In this document: piece after piece, positions 1 through 5,773 of the stretch
How the letters are laid out: each line of letters opens with the position of its first letter
Numbering within the stretch: position 1 is the stretch's first letter
Notes under the pieces: model-generated
Told to the model about the DNA's origin: nothing
Seen by the model: only the letters and a program-made list of their open reading frames with translations
Database searches by the model: none
Origin: Candidatus Aminicenantota bacterium
Lineage (GTDB): Bacteria; Acidobacteriota; Aminicenantia; Aminicenantales; JAFGBC01
Reading direction: 5' to 3'
DNA: 6,089 bases
NCBI GenBank assembly: GCA_016933355.1
Contig: JAFGBC010000093.1
Coordinates: 1 to 6,089 of the forward strand
Position numbers and translations under genes: made by a program

Positions 1-121
1 ACGCCGGATCGCCTTCCGCGGGATCGAGATCCTGCGGATCGAGGAGGGCAAGGTCGTCGACCGCTGGGGGGAGTGGGACGGCCTGGACCTTCTCGTCCAG
101 CTCGGGCTCTGGAAGGGCTAG
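1..121 (+). CDS. SnoaL-like / ester cyclase family protein, C-terminal fragment
   Basis: Codons are read from base 2 to a TAG stop at 119-121, giving 39 residues; the gene begins outside the window. The fragment contains FRGIEILRIEEGKVV followed by WGEWDGLDLLVQLG. This resembles the C-terminus of SnoaL-like polyketide cyclase / ester cyclase family proteins, small alpha+beta barrel proteins of the NTF2-like fold, whose last beta strands typically read as 'I-DGKI-E-W---D'. The catalytic part lies upstream, so substrate and activity cannot be judged; many members are of unknown function. The gene converges on the kinase gene, and the two stop codons share bases, leaving no room for a separate terminator. 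Another NTF2-like family is possible. Confidence 0.7.
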   Translation, partial: RRIAFRGIEILRIEEGKVVDRWGEWDGLDLLVQLGLWKG

Positions 122-3100
122 AGCGCTTTAAGCCGCGCCCGGGCGTCCGCCGGCTCGGGCCGGGCCGGGTCGGCGTCCTTCCAGACCGCGAGAAAGCGCT
201 CGTATTCCGCTCGGGCTCTGTCCTTTCGGCCCAGCTTCTCATAGAGCGCGGCCAGCCTGTAGTGATAGAGGGGGTGGATGAGCATCCGGGCCGGATCCTT
301 CGGGTCGGGCGCGAGGAGCTTTTCGTATATGGCCGCGGCCTTGCCGTTTTCCCCCTTGAGCGCATGGGCCCGGGCGAGGGCGTCCCTCTCGAACGGCAGG
401 TTATAGAAGGGGAGGATCTCGCGGATATTCGGGGGCATGCCGCGACCCGGCGCTTCGAGCAGAACAGCTATCGCTTCGTCGGCTTTCCCCTCGGCCAGGA
501 GGATCTCGCCCCTCCATTGCGAGCTCGGATAGGCGAGTCCGGGCCTCGACGGGGCTTCGATCTTAGGAAGCAGCGCTTCCATTCGGGTCTGGGCCGTCCT
601 GGCGTCCTCGACCCGGCCCGCCCTGAGGTCGATCGTCCCCATTAAATAGGCCCTGATGGCCTCGGCGTTCGGCGACGTGCTCCCGCCGACGCCGCCCGCC
701 TCGGGCGGAGCGTCCATGAAGCTTATAAGCCGCTCGCGGCCCCGGTCGAGCTCGCCTCGCTCGATGAGGGCCCAGCCCGCCAGAAGGTCGCCGGCGGCGA
801 TGCCCTGGCCGTAGCCCATACTAGAGGACAGGCCCTTCAGCCAATCCATCTCGTCAACGACCTGGCCGTATCTCCCCAGCCATAAATTCAGGAAGCTCTT
901 GTAGAAGTAGCCCTGCCCCTTGATCCCCAGCGTAGGAGCCAGGAGGATGAACTGGTCGGCCCAGCTCAGCGCCTTGGCGTAGTCTTCTTTCAGGGCTGAA
1001 ACGTAGGCCAGCCCCCAGCAGGCGTTGACGAAATCGGGCTTGATCCGAAGCGCCTCCTGGTATTTCTCGGCCGCCCTGTCGTAGTCGCCCAGCCGGAAAT
1101 ACGTCTCGGCCATGGAGTCGACCGGGTTGGCGTCGCCCGGCGCCATCGCGGCGTATTTTTCGAACAGGGGGAGCGCTTTTTCGGGCTGCCCCATGTTCGC
1201 GTAGGCATAGGCCAGCTGATTGAGGGCCAGCCCGTAGTGGGCGTCAAGGGCCAGCGCCTTTTTCATCTCGGCGGCCGCTTCTTCGTAGCGTCCGAGGGCG
1301 AAATAGTGATTGCCCAGCTCGAAGCGGGCGAACTTTTCCTTGGGATACTTCTTGACGAGCTCGAGAAGAAGGCCGAGCCGTTTCTTGCCGTCCCGCTCGA
1401 CGGCGCCCGCGTAGGCCTCCTCGATATAGAGACGCTCCTTTTCCGACGCCCTCCCGGCGTGGGCTTTGGCCTGCTCGTAGGCCTGAAGGCTTCCCGCCCT
1501 TTCGCCCAGCTCGCCGCGCGACCGGGCCAGGAATAGGTAAGCGACCGCGAACTCGGGGTCGATCTCGACGGCCTTCTCGAAGGACTTGAGGGCGTCCCCG
1601 TAATAGAGCTTGTCGTATTCCTCGCGTCCTGTCAGGAAATGATCGTAGGCCTTGATCGACGACGTCGTCAGGTCGGCGACCTTGGACGGCGCAGCTTCGA
1701 CCCTCTTCTCGGGCGTGCCCACCCCCAGTTCGATCTCGCGGGTTAGCTCGTCGATCTGGCTGCGCAGGATGCTCTCGGCCCCTTCGCCGCGGGCGTTGGC
1801 GCTCTTGAGGAGGGTCTTGCTGGCGACGTCGTAGACCTTGACGTCGGTGGCGAAGGTATAGCCGGCTTTGGCGACCGTGCCCAGGACGATGGCGTCGACG
1901 CCGTCCTCCCGGCACAGCTCGAAGCCCAGCTCGCGGTCGATGAAATCGACGTCGGGCTTGCCGATCTTCTTGATGAGGTCGTGGAGCCGCTCCCAAGTGA
2001 CGACGTCGAACAGTCTCGAGTTCTCGAGGTTGGTGATGAGGAGCGTCGGGATGACCTTGCTCAGGCCGTCGTAGGCGTTCTCGCCGGTCAGGTTCTCGAA
2101 GCTGACGACGGCGATCGACCGCCGCTGGCCCGGCGGCAGCCCGCCGCCCTTCCCGCGTAGGATGAGCCAGCCGGCGACGGCCGCGCCGAGGGCGGCCAGG
2201 ATCAAGGCCGGCGCCAGGAGCTTGCGCAGGGTGAATTTAACCGTGTATTCCCGCGAGGTCAGGGGCTTCCGGACCGCCTTGCGCGCGGTGGTCGGCAGGC
2301 TCTTCTCGATCCTCTGGAGCTCGGCCAGGAGCTCCTCCGCCGTCTGGAACCGCTTTGTCCGGTCCTTCTCCAGGCAACGCAGCACGAGCCGGGCCAGCTC
2401 CTCGGGGACGGCCGCGACGATCTGGCGCGGGTCGAGCGGCGCCTCGGTTTTGTGCTTGACGCCGACGGTCAGGGGCGAGTCTCCCTCGAACGGGACGCGC
2501 CCGGTCAGCATCTCGTAGAGAATGACGCCGAGGGCGTAGATGTCGGCGCGGGCGTCGACGTCCTTGCCGGCGATCTGTTCGGGGCTCATGTACTCGGCCG
2601 TGCCGACGACGACGCCGGCCGCGGTCAGGCCTTTGGTCTGGAAGGAGCTGGCGATCCCGAAATCCAGGATCCGGGCCGTGCCCTGGTCGTCGATCATGAT
2701 GTTGGACGGCTTCAAGTCGCGGTGGACGACGCCGGCCCGGTGGGCTTCGACCAGGCCCTCGCAGACTTGGCGGGCGATCGCGACCGCCTGGGCCGGGCTG
2801 AATCGCACGACCTTGCGGGCCAGCGCCCGCAAGTCCTCGCCCGGGACATATTCCATGGTCAGGAAATGGGTGCCGTCGGCCTCGCCCAGGTCGTACATGC
2901 GGCAGACGCTTCGGCTGACGATCTGCCGGGCCAGCTTGAGCTCGTTCCCGAAGCGCTCCAGGGCCTCGACGTCGCCGGCGACCTCGTTCCGGATCAGCTT
3001 GAGCGCGATCTTCTCCTTGACCTTGGTGTCGTACACCTTATAGACCCTTCCCATTCCGCCGCGGCCGAGGTCGTCGATGACCTTATAGCGCCCGGCCACG

Positions 3101-3261
3101 GTCTGGCCGGGCTCCAGGATGTGGGGCAGGGTGCGGATCGTTTCGGTGAGGTCTGGGAGGCGCGAGCCGCTCGCGCCCGTCGTCAAGCTGGTCCCGCAGC
3201 TGGAGCAATAGCGGGAGGTTTCGGGATTCTCGGCTCGACAGGAAGCGCATCGGATGCTCAT
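118..3261 (-). CDS. Membrane-anchored Ser/Thr protein kinase with zinc ribbon and TPR sensor/scaffold tail
   Basis: A 1047-residue protein predicted to phosphorylate Ser/Thr on protein targets at the cytoplasmic membrane. Residues 5-22 form a zinc ribbon (Cys5, Cys8, Cys19, Cys22). The kinase domain spans about 58-318: glycine loop GRGGMGRV at 66-73, ATP-anchoring Lys88, helix-C Glu107, HRDLKPSN at 180-187 (catalytic Asp182), DFG at 200-202, SPE at 226-228, Asp240, Arg304. All key residues are present, so it should be active. The HRD arginine suggests control by activation-loop phosphorylation. A basic stretch (about 328-347) precedes a hydrophobic helix at about 348-368, implying kinase inside and the rest outside. 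Residues about 380-515 (IAVVSFENLTG) resemble TolB-N/FlgO-like domains of similar kinases. About a dozen TPR-like units fill about 540-1031. The start at 3261 is chosen because the zinc ribbon begins there and AAAGGA lies 7 nt upstream; an in-frame ATG at 3393 would add 44 unlikely residues and lies upstream of the candidate promoter. Substrates are unknown. Confidence 0.95.
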   Translation of the reverse strand: MSIRCASCRAENPETSRYCSSCGTSLTTGASGSRLPDLTETIRTLPHILEPGQTVAGRYKVIDDLGRGGMGRVYKVYDTKVKEKIALKLIRNEVAGDVEALERFGNELKLARQIVSRSVCRMYDLGEADGTHFLTMEYVPGEDLRALARKVVRFSPAQAVAIARQVCEGLVEAHRAGVVHRDLKPSNIMIDDQGTARILDFGIASSFQTKGLTAAGVVVGTAEYMSPEQIAGKDVDARADIYALGVILYEMLTGRVPFEGDSPLTVGVKHKTEAPLDPRQIVAAVPEELARLVLRCLEKDRTKRFQTAEELLAELQRIEKSLPTTARKAVRKPLTSREYTVKFTLRKLLAPALILAALGAAVAGWLILRGKGGGLPPGQRRSIAVVSFENLTGENAYDGLSKVIPTLLITNLENSRLFDVVTWERLHDLIKKIGKPDVDFIDRELGFELCREDGVDAIVLGTVAKAGYTFATDVKVYDVASKTLLKSANARGEGAESILRSQIDELTREIELGVGTPEKRVEAAPSKVADLTTSSIKAYDHFLTGREEYDKLYYGDALKSFEKAVEIDPEFAVAYLFLARSRGELGERAGSLQAYEQAKAHAGRASEKERLYIEEAYAGAVERDGKKRLGLLLELVKKYPKEKFARFELGNHYFALGRYEEAAAEMKKALALDAHYGLALNQLAYAYANMGQPEKALPLFEKYAAMAPGDANPVDSMAETYFRLGDYDRAAEKYQEALRIKPDFVNACWGLAYVSALKEDYAKALSWADQFILLAPTLGIKGQGYFYKSFLNLWLGRYGQVVDEMDWLKGLSSSMGYGQGIAAGDLLAGWALIERGELDRGRERLISFMDAPPEAGGVGGSTSPNAEAIRAYLMGTIDLRAGRVEDARTAQTRMEALLPKIEAPSRPGLAYPSSQWRGEILLAEGKADEAIAVLLEAPGRGMPPNIREILPFYNLPFERDALARAHALKGENGKAAAIYEKLLAPDPKDPARMLIHPLYHYRLAALYEKLGRKDRARAEYERFLAVWKDADPARPEPADARARLKAL

Positions 3262-3268
3262 GTCCGGA

Positions 3269-3274
3269 TCCTTT
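3269..3274 (-). promoter_or_regulatory. Ribosome-binding site of the kinase gene
   Basis: On the minus strand AAAGGA sits 7 nt before the ATG at 3261. It decides the start: the in-frame upstream ATG at 3393 would prepend a 44-residue basic, low-complexity segment to the zinc ribbon. Confidence 0.7.
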
Positions 3275-3297
3275 GAGGCTGGGTCGCCGTCCGCCCC

Positions 3298-3327
3298 AGG
3301 ATAGCAAAGGCAGCTCCGTCCCGTCAA
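3298..3327 (-). promoter_or_regulatory. Candidate sigma-70-type promoter for the kinase gene
   Basis: Read on the minus strand, a TTGACG -35 box (5 of 6 to consensus; plus-strand 3322-3327) is followed after 18 bp by TATCCT (4 of 6; 3298-3303). Transcription would begin near 3291, giving a leader of about 30 nt to the ATG at 3261. Consensus matching by eye only; the host's promoter preferences are unknown. Confidence 0.45.
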
Positions 3328-3348
3328 TCCGACGGAACGCTGGGCCCT

Positions 3349-3487
3349 GCGGCTGAGGGGCGACCTGAGTGCTAAAGCTTTAGGTCGCCCCACAACAAGT
3401 CCGCAGCTTGTTGTGGGGTTGTCCCATGCGCAAGACGCACGGGACTATCCTTAGCAGCCCCGGCCTTAATGCCTGGCGGCTGAGGGG
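3349..3487 (+). repeat. 12-bp direct repeat GCGGCTGAGGGG bracketing the palindrome cluster
   Basis: GCGGCTGAGGGG occurs at 3349-3360 and again at 3476-3487, 127 bp apart. The likeness extends outward if a one-base gap is allowed (CCTG-CGGCTGAGGGG against CCTGGCGGCTGAGGGG), and both copies are followed within 6 bases by CCT. The copies lie on either side of the inverted-repeat cluster and between the two candidate divergent promoters. They may be operator half-sites, remnants of a small duplicated or inserted element, or chance in GC-rich DNA. Confidence 0.6.
3357..3445. repeat. Cluster of overlapping inverted repeats in the divergent intergenic region
   Basis: Four structures are visible. 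Stem A pairs GGGGCGACCT (3357-3366) with AGGTCGCCCC (3382-3391), 10 bp perfect, loop 15. Within it lies a perfect palindrome CTAAAGCTTTAG (3372-3383). Stem B pairs CCCCACAACAAG (3388-3399) with CTTGTTGTGGGG (3407-3418), 12 bp perfect, loop 7. Stem C pairs GTCCCATGCG (3421-3430) with CGCACGGGAC (3436-3445), 9 of 10 pairs, loop 5. Stems A and B share 3388-3391, so both cannot form fully at once. No T run follows any stem on either strand, so they do not look like ordinary intrinsic terminators, and neither divergent gene needs one here. Possible roles are regulator-binding palindromes, a REP/MITE-like element, or a structured RNA from an unseen promoter. Confidence 0.85.
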
Positions 3488-3517
3488 TTGCCTTCCCGGG
3501 CGGGGTTTGAATACAAT
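3488..3517 (+). promoter_or_regulatory. Candidate promoter for the SBBP propeller gene
   Basis: TTGCCT (3488-3493, 4 of 6 to the -35 consensus) and TACAAT (3512-3517, 5 of 6 to the -10 consensus) are separated by 18 bp. Transcription would begin near 3524, giving a leader of about 43 nt before the ATG at 3567. The -35 box begins directly after the second copy of the GCGGCTGAGGGG direct repeat. Judged by eye only. Confidence 0.4.
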
Positions 3518-3522
3518 CAGCG

Positions 3523-3561
3523 GTAGCCGGGAGGGTTGCTCCCGAAATCGTAGCCGGGAGG
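3523..3561 (+). promoter_or_regulatory. Leader with duplicated SD-containing repeat and intervening anti-SD
   Basis: GTAGCCGGGAGG occurs twice, at 3523-3534 and 3550-3561. The second copy carries the GGGAGG (3556-3561) that serves as Shine-Dalgarno, 5 nt before the ATG at 3567 and 8 nt before the ATG at 3570. Between the copies lies CTCCCG (3539-3544), the exact complement of CGGGAG. It can pair with copy 1 (3528-3533, loop 5) or with the real ribosome-binding site (3555-3560, loop 10). The sequence therefore permits an SD-hidden and an SD-exposed fold. With only 6 GC-rich pairs on each side this may be incidental. Confidence 0.5.
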
Positions 3562-3566
3562 TCGTC

Positions 3567-5669
3567 ATGATGGGCAAGATGATGTCGGTTGTCGGCGCGA
3601 TTGTCCTGCTGTCCTTCTCCCCGGGGCGGGATCCCGGGCATCCGCCTGATCCGCAGCCGGGCGTCCGGTCGACCCTCGCCGCGTCCCAGCCTGATTTCGG
3701 CGCCCTTCCCCTCTATTTCGTCCGGCACCAGACGGAGGAGGCCGGCGCGCCCCTGTTCTACGCGGACGCCGCCGCTTACCGGCTTTTGGTCGCGCCCGCC
3801 GGGTTGACGTTCGATTTCAGGACGGCGGAGGGGTCGGAGGGTCGCGATGGGGACGTCGCGAGCCTCGACTTCCTGGGCGCAAATCCCGGCCCCGTCGTCC
3901 GCGCCGTCGACCCCGCCGATTACGTGGTCCATCGTTTCATCGGGAACGATCCCTCCCGATGGCAGGTCGACCTCCCGACGGCGAAGGCCGTCCGCTACGA
4001 AGCTCTCTATGCGGGCGTCGACCTTGAGGTCTACGGCGTCCAAGGGGAAGTCGAATATGACTGGATCGTGCGGCCCGGAGGCCGGGCGGACGACATCCGC
4101 TTCGCCTACCGAGGCGCCCGCCGCTGCGGTATCGGCGCGGACGGCGACCTCAGGATCGAGATGGAATCGGCGACGCTCGTCCAGCGACGTCCCGATTGCT
4201 ACCAGATCGCGGACGGGCGCCGCGTCGCGGTCGAGTCTTCGTTCATCTCCGTCGGGCCGGACACCTTCGGCTTCCGGGTCGGAGGCTATGACCCCGAGCG
4301 CGATCTTTTCATCGACCCCCTGGTCCTGGTCTACTCGACGTTCCTCGGCGGCGACGTTAAGGACTGGGGCTGGGACCTGGCCGTGGATGCGAAGGGTAGC
4401 CTCTACGTAACGGGCTTGACGTGCAGCGTGGATTTTCCGGTCAAGGACGCACGGCAGCCGCGGTTCAAGGGGGGCGTCTGGGACGCCTTCCTGACCAAGT
4501 TCGCGCCGGACGGGCGGAGCCTTGTTTTTTCGACGTATCTGGGCGGGAACCGCCTCGATCACGGCTTCGCCGTCGCCCTCGGCAAGGACGGATCCATCTA
4601 TCTGGCCGGCGAGACCGAGAGCACGGATTTCCCTCTCGCGAATCCCGTTCAATCCGAAGTCCTGAACCTGCGCGCCGACGCGTTCGTCGCCCGGCTGGCC
4701 AAGAACGGCAAGGGTTTGATCTTCTCGACCTACCTGGGCGGGCCCGACCAGGACTTCGGCTACGGCGTCGCCGTCGACGCGGACGGAAGCGCCGTCGTCG
4801 TCGGCGCCTGCGGCGAAAAGTTTCCGGTCAAGAAGGCGATCCGGCCGAAGTTCTCCCGCGGGACCTACGACGGATTTGTCGCGAAGATTCCGGCCAAGGG
4901 GGGGAGCCTCGCGTTTTCGACCTATTGGGGCGGAGGGGGATGGGACAGCGTCGAGGGCGTCGCGCTGGACGGTCAGGGCCAGATTTATGTCGTGGGCTTT
5001 ACGAACGGAAAAGGCTTTCCGATCAAGAAGGCTTTCCAGAAGGCGTTCGGCGGCGGCCCCTGCGACGGCTTCATCAGCAGGCTCGCTGCGGACGGCCAGA
5101 CGATCGGCTTTTCCTCTTATCTGGGAGGTTCGGGACATGATATCGTCAACGCCGTGGCCCTCGGCGCGGACGGCGCCCTCTTCGTGGCCGGCACGACGAT
5201 GAGCTCTAACTTTCCCACCCAGGCGGCTTACCAAAGCTCGTTGGGAGGGAAAGAGGACGGCTTCCTGACCAAGATGGCCGCCGACGACCGGAGCCTCATC
5301 TATTCGACCTATCTGGGCGGCCCGGACGCGGACCGCTTCGAGGATCTCGTCGTCGACGCGTCGGGCTATGCCTATGTCGCCGGCTACTCCTTCGGGTCTG
5401 CGTTTCCGGGCGCACCTCCTGCCGACCGGGATGGGGCGACCTCTCTCCAGGCGATCCTGGCCGTTTTCAAGCCCAACGGTCGGAGCCTGGTCGGCGCCCG
5501 GTGTCTCGGCGGCCCGGACGATGACAGATTCTACGGGGTCGCCGCGGACGGCAAGGGCGCGTTCTATGTGACCGGGGTGTCCTGGAGCGCGTCGTTCCCG
5601 GTCAAGAACGCCTTCCAGCCCCGAAAGGCGCTTTACGCAGACGCCGTCGTCATGAAGTTCAAGCGCTGA
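3567..5669 (+). CDS. Exported SBBP-repeat beta-propeller protein
   Basis: A 700-residue protein with no visible enzymatic motif. The N-terminus (MMGKMMSVVGAIVLLSF) has a lysine then a short hydrophobic core, consistent with a signal peptide; no clear cleavage site or lipobox is seen. Residues about 40-250 resemble the domain that commonly precedes SBBP repeats (DUF7948-like): FIGNDPSRWQVDLPT (124-138), GVDLEVYG (150-157), EYDW (163-166), YDPERDLFIDP (241-251). Seven repeats follow from about 254 to the end, each built as (Y/F)ST(Y/F)LGG, a central acidic-glycine turn, VD--G-(I/L)YV-G, DFP, and a closing D-F--K strand, consistent with one seven-bladed propeller. Blade 7 lacks the YSTYLGG core and reads LVGARCLGG. 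No C-terminal sorting domain or membrane helix is visible, so it is probably periplasmic or released. The start at 3567 (or the adjacent ATG at 3570) is set by GGGAGG and the signal peptide; an in-frame TTG at 3408 would fall inside a hairpin. Divergent from the kinase gene. Ligand and role are unknown; such propellers usually bind or scaffold. Confidence 0.92.
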   Translation: MMGKMMSVVGAIVLLSFSPGRDPGHPPDPQPGVRSTLAASQPDFGALPLYFVRHQTEEAGAPLFYADAAAYRLLVAPAGLTFDFRTAEGSEGRDGDVASLDFLGANPGPVVRAVDPADYVVHRFIGNDPSRWQVDLPTAKAVRYEALYAGVDLEVYGVQGEVEYDWIVRPGGRADDIRFAYRGARRCGIGADGDLRIEMESATLVQRRPDCYQIADGRRVAVESSFISVGPDTFGFRVGGYDPERDLFIDPLVLVYSTFLGGDVKDWGWDLAVDAKGSLYVTGLTCSVDFPVKDARQPRFKGGVWDAFLTKFAPDGRSLVFSTYLGGNRLDHGFAVALGKDGSIYLAGETESTDFPLANPVQSEVLNLRADAFVARLAKNGKGLIFSTYLGGPDQDFGYGVAVDADGSAVVVGACGEKFPVKKAIRPKFSRGTYDGFVAKIPAKGGSLAFSTYWGGGGWDSVEGVALDGQGQIYVVGFTNGKGFPIKKAFQKAFGGGPCDGFISRLAADGQTIGFSSYLGGSGHDIVNAVALGADGALFVAGTTMSSNFPTQAAYQSSLGGKEDGFLTKMAADDRSLIYSTYLGGPDADRFEDLVVDASGYAYVAGYSFGSAFPGAPPADRDGATSLQAILAVFKPNGRSLVGARCLGGPDDDRFYGVAADGKGAFYVTGVSWSASFPVKNAFQPRKALYADAVVMKFKR
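4326..5666 (+). repeat. Seven tandem SBBP propeller repeats inside the coding sequence
   Basis: Repeat units begin at nucleotides 4326, 4521, 4716, 4908, 5103, 5295 and 5487 (residues 254, 319, 384, 448, 513, 577 and 641), giving spacings of 65, 65, 64, 65, 64 and 64 residues and a shorter last unit of 60. Units 1-6 keep (Y/F)S(S/T)(Y/F)(L/W)GG at their start; unit 7 has GARCLGG. Periodicity is clear in the protein, while the DNA copies have diverged, which points to old duplications rather than recent expansion. Confidence 0.9.
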
Positions 5670-5683
5670 GAGCGTTCCTCTCC

Positions 5684-5717
5684 GGCCGGCCCTCGGGACC
5701 GGCCTCCGCGGCCGCGG
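5684..5717. repeat. GC-rich hairpin and perfect palindrome between the propeller gene and mtnP
   Basis: GGCCGG (5684-5689) pairs with CCGGCC (5699-5704) and can extend inward by CC/GG across one mismatch. It lies 14 bp after the propeller gene's stop codon and has no T run, so it is at best a weak or non-canonical terminator. Next comes CCGCGGCCGCGG (5706-5717), a perfect 12-bp palindrome ending one base before the mtnP -35 box. Its place fits either a second terminator stem or an upstream operator; GC-rich chance is a real alternative. Confidence 0.5.
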
Positions 5718-5718
5718 C

Positions 5719-5747
5719 TTGACTTGCCTCATACGGCAGTATATAGA
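5719..5747 (+). promoter_or_regulatory. Sigma-70-type promoter for mtnP
   Basis: TTGACT (5719-5724, 5 of 6 to consensus) is followed after 17 bp by TATAGA (5742-5747, 4 of 6) in a short AT-rich island that stands out from its GC-rich surroundings. Transcription would begin near 5754, about 20 nt before the mtnP start. This makes mtnP transcriptionally separate from the propeller gene. Confidence 0.65.
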
Positions 5748-5760
5748 TAGAGGTCCATCC

Positions 5761-5767
5761 AAGGAGG
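5761..5767 (+). promoter_or_regulatory. Ribosome-binding site of mtnP
   Basis: AAGGAGG, a near-perfect Shine-Dalgarno, sits 6 nt before the ATG at 5774 and fixes that start. Confidence 0.85.
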
Positions 5768-5773
5768 CAGGCC

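Noticed and set aside
73..645. A 190-codon plus-strand frame overlapping the SnoaL-like gene end and antisense to the kinase C-terminus
   Set aside because: It is out of frame with the recognisable SnoaL-like tail, opposite the TPR units, and Pro/Arg/Gly-rich with no motif.
2452..3276. A 274-codon plus-strand frame antisense to the kinase domain
   Set aside because: It lies opposite the conserved kinase motifs, has no recognisable domain, and reflects codon bias on the complementary strand.
3262..3393. Extension of the kinase by 44 residues to the ATG at 3393
   Set aside because: The added residues are basic and low-complexity, the good ribosome-binding site and zinc ribbon point to 3261, and the extension would start upstream of the candidate promoter and inside a hairpin.
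3388..3420. Intrinsic terminator at the 12-bp stem
   Set aside because: No T run follows on either strand, and neither flanking gene ends here because both are transcribed away from it.
3536..3553. Five-codon leader peptide (TTG start, TAG stop) after the first GGGAGG copy
   Set aside because: Only one base separates the SD-like sequence from the TTG, too short for normal initiation, and such a short frame arises easily by chance.
3408..3566. Extension of the propeller protein by 53 residues to an in-frame TTG at 3408
   Set aside because: That TTG lies in the arm of a 12-bp stem without a ribosome-binding site, upstream of the candidate promoter, and would bury the signal peptide.
3372..5762. 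A 796-codon open reading frame on the minus strand, antisense to almost the whole propeller gene
   Set aside because: Its sequence is Arg/Asp/Gly-rich with no recognisable domain, and it mirrors the propeller repeats. The plus-strand frame has a signal peptide, family motifs and a Shine-Dalgarno. Long antisense frames are expected where third positions are G/C-rich.
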